Source: Methylovulum sp.
Lineage (GTDB): Bacteria > Pseudomonadota > Gammaproteobacteria > Methylococcales > Methylomonadaceae
DNA length: 64,000 bases
Assembly (NCBI GenBank): GCA_030653435.1
Contig: JAURZI010000151.1
Span: 52,695 to 116,694 of the forward strand
Direction of reading: 5' to 3'
The notes beneath the pieces are model-generated. The model was not told the origin of the DNA and did no database searches. It was given only the letters and a program-made list of their open reading frames with translations. This document shows positions 17,858 to 29,360 of this stretch, piece after piece. The translations under genes were made by a program, and so were the position numbers. The stretch's first letter is position 1; each line of letters opens with the position of its first letter.

Positions 17858-18364
17858 CTACTGTTCGCCGTGCCGGGCAGCGGGTTCAAATTTTAAAAAA
17901 CTGTAACTAAACGGCACGTCGGGATCATCGTCTATGTCCTCGCGCGCCACTTCCCGCCAATCCTCGTTGTGCCATGCGGGGAAAAAGGCATCGCCATCAA
18001 AGTCCTGGTTTATTGTCGTCAAATAAAGCGTGTCGGCGCGTGGCAACAGGGTTTCATAAAGCGTTGCGCCGCCGATGATAAAAATTTCTTCAGCGTGTTG
18101 GCCGGCAACGTCCAAGGCGGCCTCAATATCGTCGAAAACGAGGCAACCGTCTTGCCGATATGCAGGGTTTCTGCTGATAATGATGTTCGTCCTGCCCGGT
18201 AACGGCCGGCCTATGGCTTCAAAGGTTTTTCTGCCCATCACGATGGGGGCGCCCATCGTGATTTTTTTAAAGCGCTTTAAATCAGCCGACAAATGCCAGG
18301 GCATTTGATTGTTTAAGCCGATCACCCGGTTGCCCGCCATCGCGGCGATAACTGATATTTTCAT
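17858..18364 (-). CDS. folA: Dihydrofolate reductase
   Basis: 168 residues. Conserved elements: VIGLNNQMPWHLSADLKRFK (substrate and Met20-loop region), GRKTFEAIGRPLPGR (NADPH contacts) and IFIIGGATLYE. It reduces dihydrofolate to tetrahydrofolate with NADPH. It is divergent from the asparaginase gene, with a 60-nt shared upstream region up to the asparaginase ATG. No thyA is adjacent. Confidence 0.95.
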   Translation of the reverse strand: MKISVIAAMAGNRVIGLNNQMPWHLSADLKRFKKITMGAPIVMGRKTFEAIGRPLPGRTNIIISRNPAYRQDGCLVFDDIEAALDVAGQHAEEIFIIGGATLYETLLPRADTLYLTTINQDFDGDAFFPAWHNEDWREVAREDIDDDPDVPFSYSFLKFEPAARHGEQ

Positions 18365-18424
18365 GTTAATGCACAGCCTGCTTTGCTATTCTTGATTCAC
18401 TTGATTGATAACGCATCATACTTT

Positions 18425-19456
18425 ATGAAAAATATTCTGCTAGCCTTTACCGGCGGGACGATAGGTTCCTTGGCGACGGACGGTTGCATCGATATCTCCG
18501 CCGCCGCACCGTTTACTTTGTTGCAACAATTCCGGCAGCATTACCCCGATCATGGGCAGGTGAGCTTCACAACCATCCAGCCCCTGGACTTGCTCAGCGA
18601 GAATCTGGCACCCGCCGCCTGGCAAACGCTTATCGCCGCAATCGAAGCGGAACAACCTGGGCAGTATGATGGCATTATCATTACCCACGGCACCGACACG
18701 CTCAGCTATACCGCCGCCGCGCTGGGCTTTTATTTCCATGCGCTTGATAAGCCTGTGCTGCTGGTGTCCAGCGACTATCCGCTCGATAAGCCCGAAGCAA
18801 ACGGCCTGGAAAACTTTGGCTGTGCCGTGGATTTTATCGTCCAGGTCAACCGGCCCGGTGTTTTCGTGCCCTATCGCAACCGGCAACAAATCACCCAAAT
18901 CCATCTAGGGACACGGTTGTCATCCTGTTTGCCATTAAGCGGCGACTTTATCAGCGTCCAGCATAAAAGCCATATGCAGTACGAAAACCGGCGGTTTACC
19001 GTGCTCAACCCTATCGTGGCGCCGCAAACAGCAAACATCGCATTGGCCGCGCAATTTTCCGAACGGATATTAATGATAAAGCCTTATCCCGGACTCGATT
19101 ACCGGACGGTCAATCTGGATCAGACCGATGCGGTCCTGCATGATTTATACCATTCCGGTACCGCCTGTGTAAGCCGCCAATGGGGCGCAAGCCATTCATT
19201 GCTGGAATTCATAAATCGTTGCCGCGAGCGAGCCGTTAAAGTCTATCTGGCCCCTATCATCAAATCAGCCGATGCCTACCTAAGCACCCGTTTGTTAATA
19301 GACCAGGGTGCGGAAATCATCTGGAACATGTCGATAGAAGCCGCTTATACAAAACTGGCGCTGGCTTATGGCAATTTTAGTGATGGGCAGGACATCATGG
19401 CGTTTATCAGCGCCGATATGGCTGGCGAGCATGTAAGCGGCGATGGCATGGCCTAG
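18425..19456 (+). CDS. ansA: Type I L-asparaginase
   Basis: 343 residues from the ATG at 18425. The first catalytic threonine is in AFTGGTIGSLA, and the second Thr-Asp pair is in THGTDTLSYTA. There is no signal peptide, which fits the cytoplasmic type I enzymes that hydrolyse asparagine to aspartate and ammonia; the C-terminal half carries APIIKSADAYLST. The longer frame from 18383 adds 14 hydrophobic residues without a better ribosome site. It lies alone between folA and guaB, convergent with guaB. Confidence 0.85.
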   Translation: MKNILLAFTGGTIGSLATDGCIDISAAAPFTLLQQFRQHYPDHGQVSFTTIQPLDLLSENLAPAAWQTLIAAIEAEQPGQYDGIIITHGTDTLSYTAAALGFYFHALDKPVLLVSSDYPLDKPEANGLENFGCAVDFIVQVNRPGVFVPYRNRQQITQIHLGTRLSSCLPLSGDFISVQHKSHMQYENRRFTVLNPIVAPQTANIALAAQFSERILMIKPYPGLDYRTVNLDQTDAVLHDLYHSGTACVSRQWGASHSLLEFINRCRERAVKVYLAPIIKSADAYLSTRLLIDQGAEIIWNMSIEAAYTKLALAYGNFSDGQDIMAFISADMAGEHVSGDGMA

Positions 19457-19495
19457 GCCGAAAGCTTGTCTCCGGCGAGGGAAGCGGATAAGCCC

Positions 19496-20995
<1,500 letters not shown>

Positions 20996-21072
20996 CTATT
21001 ATACGGGCAGTTACGGTATTTAGCAGTCTAAAATGCTGGCTGCGCCGATAACAGCACGGCACGGCCTAGCCT

Positions 21073-21213
21073 TTAAGTCGGCTTGATATGGAATAACAGC
21101 AGTAGAATGCCGCCGGATAAAATGATAAAGTTTGAAAGTTCACTGGACAGTAACCCGCTCAAGATGCCAATTGTCACGTATTTGGCCGCGAGCCCCAACC
21201 CTATGATGCCAAA
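21073..21213 (-). pseudogene. Short membrane-protein fragment upstream of guaB
   Basis: On the minus strand a 46-codon open frame follows a TAG at 21214. It reads as two hydrophobic segments with a serine/glycine turn (IIGLGLAAKYVTIGILSG, then IILSGGILLLLF) ending HIKPT. It has no ATG; TTG and GTG codons are the only starts. It looks like the C-terminal end of a membrane protein rather than a whole gene. No family is recognised. Confidence 0.25.
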
Positions 21214-21215
21214 CT

Positions 21216-21671
21216 ATGAAACTGTTAACTTTTACCAAAAACTCTGTTTGTGCCGTTGTCCTCGGCACGGTGCTGGTGCTGTCGGCAAGCGGCTGTTCTG
21301 ACGATAAAGCCACTACCGCGCCAGCCAAAGCCGCTAAATCGGACCATAACCCGAATCCTTTCGACCATTCAGGGGATGTCAAGGTCACCGATATTCAAAA
21401 GCAAAAATTCGAGCATCAATTTGCCGAGCAATGTATAGCCAGGGAAACCAAGAATTCGGACAATATAGACAACGACAGGGCGCGTTTTAGCAAGCCTTGC
21501 AACTGTATTGCGGCCTTTCTGATGAAAGATCTGACCGGTCAGGAAGCGGAGAAGTATTTAAGCGAGCATGAAAACCCGCAGTCGTTACGGATCAAGTATG
21601 AAAATGCGGCCTACCATTGTTTACAGGAAAATGCGCCACCGCATGAGCCGGATTTCTCACGCCCGCAATAA
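21216..21671 (+). CDS. Putative lipoprotein of unknown function
   Basis: 151 residues with a type II signal peptide: KNSVC, hydrophobic stretch VVLGTVLVLSA, lipobox ASGC with Cys27 as the lipidated residue. The mature part is hydrophilic, with a flexible Ala/Lys/Asp/Pro linker followed by a compact helical region with three cysteines (QCIARE, KPCNCIAAF) and a fourth in YHCLQ. The four cysteines could form two disulfides in the periplasm. No family recognised. It is convergent with the hybrid kinase gene (21-nt gap). Confidence 0.7.
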   Translation: MKLLTFTKNSVCAVVLGTVLVLSASGCSDDKATTAPAKAAKSDHNPNPFDHSGDVKVTDIQKQKFEHQFAEQCIARETKNSDNIDNDRARFSKPCNCIAAFLMKDLTGQEAEKYLSEHENPQSLRIKYENAAYHCLQENAPPHEPDFSRPQ

Positions 21672-21692
21672 CCGGTATCAACGCAGTCGGCG

Positions 21693-24600
21693 TCAGTCTT
21701 TGCCCCCGGCGTTGTTGCTGTGCGGATGCGCCGACTCAACGCTGGGGGCCGGATTCACTCGGCGCAGGATGTCCAGTGCGCGGTCATATTCAAATAGGTC
21801 GATGAAATGGGCGAAATCGCTATAGCGATTGCCCAACGCCGTCCGCAACAGGTCGGCCGACGTCCGCGCCAAGTGGTTGGCGCGGGCATTGTCTTCAACC
21901 AGCAGATTTTCAAGCGCCGCGAGGGTTTGCTGAAATGGCCCGGAGCCGATGCTGAGTTCGACCGTTTCTGCGGGCATCAGCCCTATCGGCGGTAGCGCCA
22001 GGATATGCTGGATCAGTTGCGTCAATTCCAGTTCGCAGCGGTCGGCCAATGCGGTACATTCAGCAAGCGGGGTCTGCCCGCGCAAAGCCCTATCGAGCTC
22101 AGCCGCCAACTTCGAAACCCGACGCGCACCCAGGGTGCCTGCGGCGCCTTTAAGCCCATGCGTCAGGTGTTGGGCTTGCTGGATGTCGCCGTTAACCAGT
22201 CGCTCCCGGACCAGCGCCATATCTTCGCGATGGAAATTGGCAAACAGCTGTAAAAGTTGCCGGTATTTCTGGATATTGCCGCTGACGACATAAAGACCTG
22301 CCGCGCTGTCCAGTCCGGGAATGGTTGCCAGCCGTTCGCCATCGGCAGTCGTCTGGCTCAGCGTTGCGACCGGCAGTATCGGTTCGGCAGGACTTTTCGC
22401 CGGCTCAAACTTGTGCCCGGAACTGGACAGCCACAGCAGCAAGGTGGCGTAGAGGGCTTCGGGGACGACGGGTTTGGCGACAAAGTCGTTCATGCCTGCA
22501 TCCAGGCATGAACGACGATCCTCATCAAAGGCGTTGGCAGTCATCGCGATAATCGGCAAATCCGGATGTTTGCCTTGGCCGCGTATTATCCGGGTGGCAG
22601 TCAAACCATCCATCTCAGGCATTTGTATATCCATCAGCACGAGGTCGTAGCTATGGCTGCACATTTTTTCGACGGCTATGCGACCATTTTCCGCCGTATC
22701 GACCGACAGGCCTACCCCATGCAACAGTTCTACAGCCACTTCCCGGTTAATGGGGTTGTCCTCGGCCAACAGCAGGCGGGCGCCGGCATGGTTCCGTAGC
22801 AACGTGGTTTGGGCGGCAACGGGCTTGACCCCCGTGTCGAGGCGCTCGATGCCGTGGCCGCGTTGGAGCCGGACGGTGAGCCAAAAGCGGCTGCCTAGCC
22901 CAAGGGCGCTCTCCACGCCGGCGTTACCGCCCATCATATGCGCCAAACGCCGGGTTATGGCCAGTCCCAAGCCGGTGCCGCCGTACTTGCGGGTGGTCGA
23001 TACATCGGCTTGTGCGAAGCTTTCAAACAGCATCGGGATCTGTTCTTCGGCGATGCCGATACCGGAGTCTTCAACTTCAAAACGCATGAACAGGCCTGCG
23101 TCGGTTTCCTCCAATAACTTGACGCGTAGCCAGATCGTGCCATGTTCGCTGAACTTGACGGCATTGACGGCATAATTGAGTATGGCCTGGCGCAACCGGG
23201 TAGGGTCGCCGCGCAACCAGGGCGGGACATCGTCGCAGACTACACGGATAGCCAAGCCTTTGGCCAGGGCTTGTTCGGCAACCATCGAACACACTTGGTC
23301 CAGCATGGCCCCCAGCGAGAAATCGGTGTGTTCCAGTTCCATGTGCCCATCTTCGATCTTGGACAGATCCAGAATATCGTTGATGATGGACAGCAGATGC
23401 TGGGCGGCGGCTTCGATCTTATCCAAGCGCTCGCTTTGTTCGGGTGTGGGTTTGTTTTGGCGCAATAGATAAGTCAGGCCGATGATGGCATTCATCGGTG
23501 TGCGGATCTCGTGGCTCATATTGTTCAGGAACAGGCTCTTGGCTAGCGTGGCCGTCTCGGCGGCTACGGCCCGGCGCGCCAGTTCGGCTTCCATATCCCG
23601 TTCCGGCTTGATGTCCCTCGCAAATCCGACACTGCCCAGCACTGCGCCATCCTCGTCGAGAATCGGCGCTTTGAAGGTCTCGTAGAGGCTATCCGGCACG
23701 CTAGGATGCGGGCCCTCCACCGTCTTGGCGCTACGGGTGGCCGCCACTTCCGCATCATCAGTCTGGTAACGTGCGGCTACTTCGGGCGGCCAGATGTCGA
23801 AGTCGGTCTTGCCTAGCAAATCCGTCGTCGCGCAGCCGATAATCCCGGAGATAGCCCGATTGACGGCAATAAAACGCCCTTCCTGGTCTTTTAGCCAGGC
23901 CATGTGCGGCAGGTTGTCGATCAAGGCCTGTAGCGAATGGCTTTGCAGGCGCAATGCCGTGGTGCGCTGTTCCACCATATCTTCCAGGTGATGGCGGTAC
24001 TGCACCAACTCTTCGTTCAACAGGGTTATTTCGGTGATGTCTTCCTGTACCGCCACATAATGGGTCACCCGCCCGTCAGTCTGGCGGATAGGGCTGATGA
24101 TGGCGAAATCCACATATTCGCTGCCGTCTTTGCGGATGTTAATAAATTCCCCTTTCCAGGTGCCGCCCTGGCCCAGGGTGTCCCATAGTGCCATATATGT
24201 CGCTTCCGGGGTCTTGCCGGAATGCAGGATGCGAGGGCTTTGACCGATGACTTCTTCATAAGCGTAGCCGCTTTTTTGTATGAACGCTGCGTTGACGTAC
24301 TCGATCTTGCCGTCCAGATCGGTGATGATGATGCTTTCCGGGCTTTGCTCCACGGCCTGGGCCAATTTGCGGATTTGTTCCTCGGTGCGCTTGCGCTCGG
24401 TGATGTCCAGGTTGATGCCGGACAAGCGCACGGGTTTGCCATCGGCATCGTGTTGGGCGCGGCCTTTGCTGATGAGCCAGCGAATTTCGCCGCTATCCTG
24501 ACGTAAGCGGAATTCCACTTCGAACGCGTTGCCGGGCAGGATGTGGCTTTCCCAGAGCGCGTCGATCAACGCCAGGTCTTCGGGCAGCACCCTCGCCCGC

Positions 24601-25277
24601 CAAGCATCGTTGTTTTGCAAAGCGCCCGGCGCGACGCCGTAAAGCCGTTCGCATTCGGGCGACCAATAGCTTAGCCCGGTGAGCAAATCCCATTCCCAAA
24701 TGCCGACATGCGCGCCTTCCTGGGCCATCAGCAATCGTTGTTCGCTTTCGCGCAACGCGGCATTGGACAGCTCGGCGCGGGCGCGGGCGGCAACGGCATC
24801 CTCCATCAGGTTCAGCGCCGCCAGCCGGGCCTGGCGCTGCATGTCGAGCGCGGCGGCTTGGCTTTCACGCAATGCCGTTTCGGCGGTCAGGCGGCCGCGC
24901 CGGTCGTTGGCTTCATCCAGGGTGCGCCGGATAGACGGTACCAGCCGGGCGAGATTGTCTTTTAAGACGAAATCGCTGATACCCATACGCAACAGTTCTA
25001 TAGCCGCGACCTCGCCGACACTGCCGGAAACCAGGATCACCGGCAGCTCAGGATGAAACGAACGGATGTGCTGCAGGGTTGTCAGGAAGTCCAGCCCCGG
25101 CACATTGTAATCCGAGAGCACCAAATCCCATTCATGCTGTAATGCGGCATGCAGCCCTGGCTCGTCGCTCACCTGGAGGCATTCAGCGGTTACGCCATTC
25201 AGGCGCAGATGCCGCACCAACAGCAAGAAGTCGGCAGTGACGTCTTCGATAATGAGGAATTGCAGGAGGTTGTTCAT
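21693..25277 (-). CDS. Multidomain hybrid histidine kinase (REC-PAS-PAS-PAS-HK-REC-Hpt)
   Basis: 1194 residues, soluble. Order: N-terminal receiver (Asp56 in [10 protein letters not shown]), coiled coil (~130-185), three PAS domains (~186-560; [46 protein letters not shown]), HisKA with His589 ([13 protein letters not shown]), HATPase ([23 protein letters not shown]), second receiver ([25 protein letters not shown]) and a C-terminal Hpt with His1040 ([12 protein letters not shown]). The layout provides an internal His-Asp-His phosphorelay plus an input receiver. The ATG overlaps the upstream receiver's stop (ATGA), so that small receiver is probably its partner. No DNA-binding output is visible. 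Confidence 0.93.
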   Translation of the reverse strand: MNNLLQFLIIEDVTADFLLLVRHLRLNGVTAECLQVSDEPGLHAALQHEWDLVLSDYNVPGLDFLTTLQHIRSFHPELPVILVSGSVGEVAAIELLRMGISDFVLKDNLARLVPSIRRTLDEANDRRGRLTAETALRESQAAALDMQRQARLAALNLMEDAVAARARAELSNAALRESEQRLLMAQEGAHVGIWEWDLLTGLSYWSPECERLYGVAPGALQNNDAWRARVLPEDLALIDALWESHILPGNAFEVEFRLRQDSGEIRWLISKGRAQHDADGKPVRLSGINLDITERKRTEEQIRKLAQAVEQSPESIIITDLDGKIEYVNAAFIQKSGYAYEEVIGQSPRILHSGKTPEATYMALWDTLGQGGTWKGEFINIRKDGSEYVDFAIISPIRQTDGRVTHYVAVQEDITEITLLNEELVQYRHHLEDMVEQRTTALRLQSHSLQALIDNLPHMAWLKDQEGRFIAVNRAISGIIGCATTDLLGKTDFDIWPPEVAARYQTDDAEVAATRSAKTVEGPHPSVPDSLYETFKAPILDEDGAVLGSVGFARDIKPERDMEAELARRAVAAETATLAKSLFLNNMSHEIRTPMNAIIGLTYLLRQNKPTPEQSERLDKIEAAAQHLLSIINDILDLSKIEDGHMELEHTDFSLGAMLDQVCSMVAEQALAKGLAIRVVCDDVPPWLRGDPTRLRQAILNYAVNAVKFSEHGTIWLRVKLLEETDAGLFMRFEVEDSGIGIAEEQIPMLFESFAQADVSTTRKYGGTGLGLAITRRLAHMMGGNAGVESALGLGSRFWLTVRLQRGHGIERLDTGVKPVAAQTTLLRNHAGARLLLAEDNPINREVAVELLHGVGLSVDTAENGRIAVEKMCSHSYDLVLMDIQMPEMDGLTATRIIRGQGKHPDLPIIAMTANAFDEDRRSCLDAGMNDFVAKPVVPEALYATLLLWLSSSGHKFEPAKSPAEPILPVATLSQTTADGERLATIPGLDSAAGLYVVSGNIQKYRQLLQLFANFHREDMALVRERLVNGDIQQAQHLTHGLKGAAGTLGARRVSKLAAELDRALRGQTPLAECTALADRCELELTQLIQHILALPPIGLMPAETVELSIGSGPFQQTLAALENLLVEDNARANHLARTSADLLRTALGNRYSDFAHFIDLFEYDRALDILRRVNPAPSVESAHPHSNNAGGKD

Positions 25278-25717
25278 CGCACGGGCGGTGGTTCGTTGGT
25301 GGCTAGCCAGTACACGCCCAGATTGGCTACGGTTTCGGCGAATTCGGCAAAATTCACGGGCTTGCGTACGAAGCTGTTGGCGCCGATTTCATAGCTCTTT
25401 AAGCGATCTCGATCCTCGTCCGAAGAGGTCAGTATGACTACCGGCAGCAACGCGGTGCGGGTGTCGGCCCGCAGCCGTTCCAGCACTTCCAGGCCGGACA
25501 AACGCGGCAGGCTGATGTCGAGTAGCACGACGGTCGGCAGGGTCGGGCCTTCACGGTCAGCAAATTCGCCGTCTTTAAACAGATAATCCAACGCTTGTTG
25601 CCCGTCCCTCACTACGTCTATCCGGTTAGCCAGCTTGGCTTTGCGCAGGGCGCGTAGCGTGAGCATTTCGTCCTGGGGATTGTCCTCGACCAGCAGCAGG
25701 GATTTAATATTAATCAT
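25274..25717 (-). CDS. Rcp1-like single-domain response regulator
   Basis: 147 residues from the ATG at 25717 (a GTG three codons upstream is possible). It is a receiver of the phytochrome-associated Rcp1 type: [19 protein letters not shown], the inserted loop before the phospho-acceptor ([16 protein letters not shown]), [13 protein letters not shown] and TSSDEDRD, with NSFVRKPVN for the lysine. Such proteins commonly serve phytochrome- or PAS-type kinases. It overlaps the hybrid kinase by 4 nt and lies in the same direction as the PAS kinases upstream, with cysH in between. Confidence 0.9.
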   Translation of the reverse strand: MINIKSLLLVEDNPQDEMLTLRALRKAKLANRIDVVRDGQQALDYLFKDGEFADREGPTLPTVVLLDISLPRLSGLEVLERLRADTRTALLPVVILTSSDEDRDRLKSYEIGANSFVRKPVNFAEFAETVANLGVYWLATNEPPPVR

Positions 25718-25845
25718 GGGTCTCACTTGGGTTCTGTCGCAAAATTAGTTAAAGAATTTGGCAGGTTCATTTTGTCCGCCAATCAGGCCATAAGTCTCTA
25801 CACCAGTTAATTTATTAAAAATTATAAGGTTAAATAAAATTCAAT

Positions 25846-26556
25846 CTAAAGATGCAATCCGCATTCAGTTTTAGGTTTTCCGAGCCAGCGACCACTTCGG
25901 CCTTCGCCTTTAACGGTACAATGAGTACAACCGATCGATGAATAGCCTTCGGCTACTAAAGGATGGAACGGGAGTTTATGTTCGGCGATATAGGCATCAC
26001 GTTCTTCCTGCGACACGTCGATCATCGGGTTGAATTTGATAATTCCACGGCGTTCTTCAAAAATGGCCAAACCGGCACGGTGATCGGTCTGCCAGCTCAT
26101 TAGGCTCGACATCCAGATATCGTAATTAGGCTTTATGCTTTCCAATGAATTTATTTTATTAATCGTACAGCATAAATCCGGGTCAGTTTCGTACAGTTTT
26201 TCTTTAACGCTGTATTCATGCTGGTAATCATCCGCTTTGATGTCTTGGACTTTTAAATGATATAGCCTCATCAAATAATCCCGATAGATCAAGGTCTCCG
26301 GAAAATGAAACCCCGTATCGATAAAAAAAATGACCTGCTCAGGACGGATACGGGAAATGATGTGTAAAAAATAAGCCGAAGTCGCCGCGAAAGATGACGT
26401 CACCATGATTTTTTCTGGCTTAAAATCGGTGTACAGCTTATGCAATCGGTCTTCAAAACAGAGAGGTTGATAGTGGCTGTTCAATTCGGCAATTTGTCCA
26501 TGGCTTAAACTGGGGCTGTTGCCATGATTTGGGATTATCTCTTCTGCTGCTGACAT
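25846..26556 (-). CDS. cysH: Adenylyl-sulfate/PAPS reductase (4Fe-4S type)
   Basis: About 236 residues from the ATG at 26556 (an ATG at 26589 and a TTG at 26640 are in frame). Family motifs: TSSFAATSAYFLH (P-loop-like), FIDTGFHFPETL, the CC pair in PDLCCTINKI, CTHC in SSIGCTHCTV, and the catalytic cysteine in TECGLHL. The CC...CxxC pattern binds a [4Fe-4S] cluster and is typical of enzymes reducing APS (sometimes PAPS) to sulfite in assimilatory sulfate reduction, with thioredoxin as donor. The gene interrupts a run of signalling genes; no other cys gene is adjacent. Confidence 0.85.
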   Translation of the reverse strand: MSAAEEIIPNHGNSPSLSHGQIAELNSHYQPLCFEDRLHKLYTDFKPEKIMVTSSFAATSAYFLHIISRIRPEQVIFFIDTGFHFPETLIYRDYLMRLYHLKVQDIKADDYQHEYSVKEKLYETDPDLCCTINKINSLESIKPNYDIWMSSLMSWQTDHRAGLAIFEERRGIIKFNPMIDVSQEERDAYIAEHKLPFHPLVAEGYSSIGCTHCTVKGEGRSGRWLGKPKTECGLHL

Positions 26557-26709
26557 TGCTATGACTCGCTCGTTAGTAACTGTATACATGGGGAATTTAG
26601 TTGAGGCCTCTTGCCTGGCAAGATGTTGGCAAGGTTCCAAGGTTGTTGTCGCTGGCGACGCTGTTTTCTTCTGACATTGGGTATTATTAGTGGTTAAGAG
26701 ATCAGCATA

Positions 26710-29358
26710 CTAGTTTTGTCCGCCAATCAGGCCGGGTTCAGGGGCTAAGGTGAAACGAAAAACCGCGCCCGCACCCGGTTTTCCTGATGCTTCAATGCTG
26801 CCGCCGTGGCGGTGAACGATGCGTTGCACGGTCGCCAAGCCGATGCCTATGCCGGGGAATTCATCCTGGCGGTGCAGGCGCTGGAAGGGCTGGAATAAGC
26901 GGCTGGCATGGGCCATGTCGAAACCGGCGCCGTTGTCTGCAATGCAGAAATAGCGTGCGCCGTCCCGTTGTTCGGCATAGACGTGGATGCGTGGCGTTGC
27001 GGCATGGGCGGTATATTTCCAGGCATTGCCCAGCAGGTTGTACAGCGCCACTTCCACCATGCGGGCATCACCCTGCGCTGCCAAGCCGGTTTCCACCTGC
27101 ACCGATACCTGCCGTCCGGGGTCGCTTTGCTGTAGTTCGCCCAAGAGGCGTCGGCTAAGGGCGCTTAGGTCTATGTCGTCCAGATGTAATTCGCCACGGG
27201 TGCTACGTGACAGGGTCAGCAAGCCGTCGACCAATTCATTCATTTTAGCGCTGGCTAGCTTGATCTGCTCCAGATAAACCTGGGCTTCGCCTTGCAATTG
27301 CTCGCCGTAATCTTCCTGCAAGGCTTGGCTGAAGCCGCTCATTGCGCGTAGCGGCGCACGCAAGTCGTGGGAAACCGCGTAGGCGAAACTGTCGAGTTCA
27401 CGGTTAGCGGTGCTGAGTTCGGCAGTACGCTCGGCTACGCGCTGTTCTAAACCGGCATTGAGGAGCTGGATTTCTTGTTGGCTACGAATACGCTCGGTGA
27501 TGTCGCGCAAGATCACCGTGAAGAGTTTGCTGTTGGCAACCGTGGTCTGGGAGATGGAAGCCTCGATGGGAAACTCCTCGCCATTGCTACGCACACCCCG
27601 GACCTCGCCCAACACGCCCATGCGGCGCGTCGTTATTCCGGTTTGTGCGAAATGTCTGATATGGTCGGCGTGTGCATCGCGGAAGCGCTCCGGCATGAAT
27701 TGCGTCACAGGCCGGCCTATGGCCTCTGCCGGTTCCAGGCCGAACACCTGTCCGGCAGCCGGGTTGAACAGCTGTATTTGCTGTTGTTCGTCCACGGAGA
27801 TAACCGCATCCATCGCCGAGTCGATAATGCCCGCTAGGCGCTCCTCACTTTCACGCAAGGCCTGTTCCGCCTGTTTGCGTTCGGTGATGTCACGGGCGGT
27901 GACGACTGAACCGACAATGGCTCCGTCCTTGTTGCGGATAGGCGCAAAATTGTAGCTACCCACCCAGGTTGCGCCGGTGTCTTTACGGCGTAGCGCGTAC
28001 TCGGCATGATTGACGGTCTCGCCCCGGAGCGCTCTGGGGACAGCCCATTGCTCCAGGGGCAACGGCGTGCCGTCGGCCATGAACACATCCAGAATTTTAG
28101 GGTATTCGGCCAAGGTTCGGGCGCATTCCGTTTTGTTGGCGAACTTGTGGAAGGTCGCAAAGGCATCGTTGAAGTTAATGAACTGGCCTGCGGTGTCGGA
28201 AATAAACACGGCATCGGTCATGCTCGCCAGCGCCGCTTCCAGTTTCAATTTATTCTCCAGCACGGCTTCCTCGGCCTGTTTGCGTTCGGTGATGTCCTGC
28301 ACGGTGCCGGCAATATAAACGGCTTTTTGTTCGGCATCGCGTTTCAATCCGCCTTTACGAAGCAAATAGCGGATGTTGCCGTCGGGTAGCAGGCAACGAT
28401 ACTCCAAATCATTAGGGAGCAGGCCATCGGCACAGTCATGTATCCATGCCTGCATGGCCGGCCGGTCTTCGGGGTGGAGCAGGCCCAGCAAGGATTCGAC
28501 GGTCGGCGTAAAGCTGTCGCGGGAGACGCCGTAGAGCCGATAGGTCTCATCAGACCAAATAATCGGCCCGCTAAGGCTATGCACCCAACTGCCGATATGG
28601 GCGATACGTTGTGCTTGCGCTAATGTGTCATCTCTTTCCTTGAGTGCAGTTTCAGCCAATTTCCGGCGGTGTATGTCCTCGATCATAGCGATGAAATAAT
28701 CGGGGCTGCCATCGCTTTGCCGCACCAGGGACACGGTCAGGTTGATCCAGACGATGTCGCCGCCTTTATGTAGATAACGCTTCTCCATGGCATACGTCTG
28801 GATTTCGCCGGCCAGAATTTGCCCCACATAGGTCAGGTCGATATCCAGATCGTCGGGATGGGTGATGTCCTGGAAGGTTTTGGTCAGCAATTCGGCATGG
28901 CTGTAGCCGACCATGTCGCAGAGTTTTTGGTTGGCCCGCAGCCAACGCCCATCAGGTGTCAACAACGCGATGCCCATTGCCGCTTGCTCGAAAGTGGCGG
29001 CATAACGGGCTTCGCTTTGGCTCACCAGGTCGGCTGCAAGTTTACGCTGTGAGCGGCGCAAACGCTCATGAGTGTCGCTGATTAAAAAGCCCATGACCAA
29101 AAACAGGCCTATCGAAAAATATCGGTTCGGGCTATCGACCGCCCAGCTTAACTGCGGCGGGATGAAGACATACCCTACTATCGCCGTACTGAGAACAGTG
29201 CTGCCGAGACCGCCCCAGAAGCCGCCAAGACGTGCGCTGAAAAATACCGCAGGGTAAAACAAAAACCATACCAGCGGCTCCAGCCAAGGCCACAACAGCC
29301 ATTGCAATGCCCATGCCAAGAGAGGCAGCAGCATGGCGGGCAACAGTTGCCTAGCCAT
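26710..29358 (-). CDS. Membrane-anchored four-PAS sensor histidine kinase
   Basis: 882 residues. The N-terminus has a compact multi-helix membrane domain (residues ~5-95; ends ISDTHERLRRSQRK) resembling the DUF4118/KdpD transmembrane unit. Four PAS/PAC pairs follow (starts AATFEQAAMGIALL, AQRIAHIGSWVHSL, ALASMTDAVFISDT, GIIDSAMDAVISVDE). A phytochrome-like HisKA has His664 (YAVSHDLRAPLRAM), then a HATPase (LLGNAWKYT, DNGAGFDM, GIGIGLATVQRIV). There is no receiver, so it needs a separate one, possibly the Rcp1-like protein at 25274. The start has a GGAGAG ribosome site 7 nt upstream, located inside the end of the preceding gene (2-nt gap). Confidence 0.92.
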   Translation of the reverse strand: MARQLLPAMLLPLLAWALQWLLWPWLEPLVWFLFYPAVFFSARLGGFWGGLGSTVLSTAIVGYVFIPPQLSWAVDSPNRYFSIGLFLVMGFLISDTHERLRRSQRKLAADLVSQSEARYAATFEQAAMGIALLTPDGRWLRANQKLCDMVGYSHAELLTKTFQDITHPDDLDIDLTYVGQILAGEIQTYAMEKRYLHKGGDIVWINLTVSLVRQSDGSPDYFIAMIEDIHRRKLAETALKERDDTLAQAQRIAHIGSWVHSLSGPIIWSDETYRLYGVSRDSFTPTVESLLGLLHPEDRPAMQAWIHDCADGLLPNDLEYRCLLPDGNIRYLLRKGGLKRDAEQKAVYIAGTVQDITERKQAEEAVLENKLKLEAALASMTDAVFISDTAGQFINFNDAFATFHKFANKTECARTLAEYPKILDVFMADGTPLPLEQWAVPRALRGETVNHAEYALRRKDTGATWVGSYNFAPIRNKDGAIVGSVVTARDITERKQAEQALRESEERLAGIIDSAMDAVISVDEQQQIQLFNPAAGQVFGLEPAEAIGRPVTQFMPERFRDAHADHIRHFAQTGITTRRMGVLGEVRGVRSNGEEFPIEASISQTTVANSKLFTVILRDITERIRSQQEIQLLNAGLEQRVAERTAELSTANRELDSFAYAVSHDLRAPLRAMSGFSQALQEDYGEQLQGEAQVYLEQIKLASAKMNELVDGLLTLSRSTRGELHLDDIDLSALSRRLLGELQQSDPGRQVSVQVETGLAAQGDARMVEVALYNLLGNAWKYTAHAATPRIHVYAEQRDGARYFCIADNGAGFDMAHASRLFQPFQRLHRQDEFPGIGIGLATVQRIVHRHGGSIEASGKPGAGAVFRFTLAPEPGLIGGQN

Positions 29359-29360
29359 GG

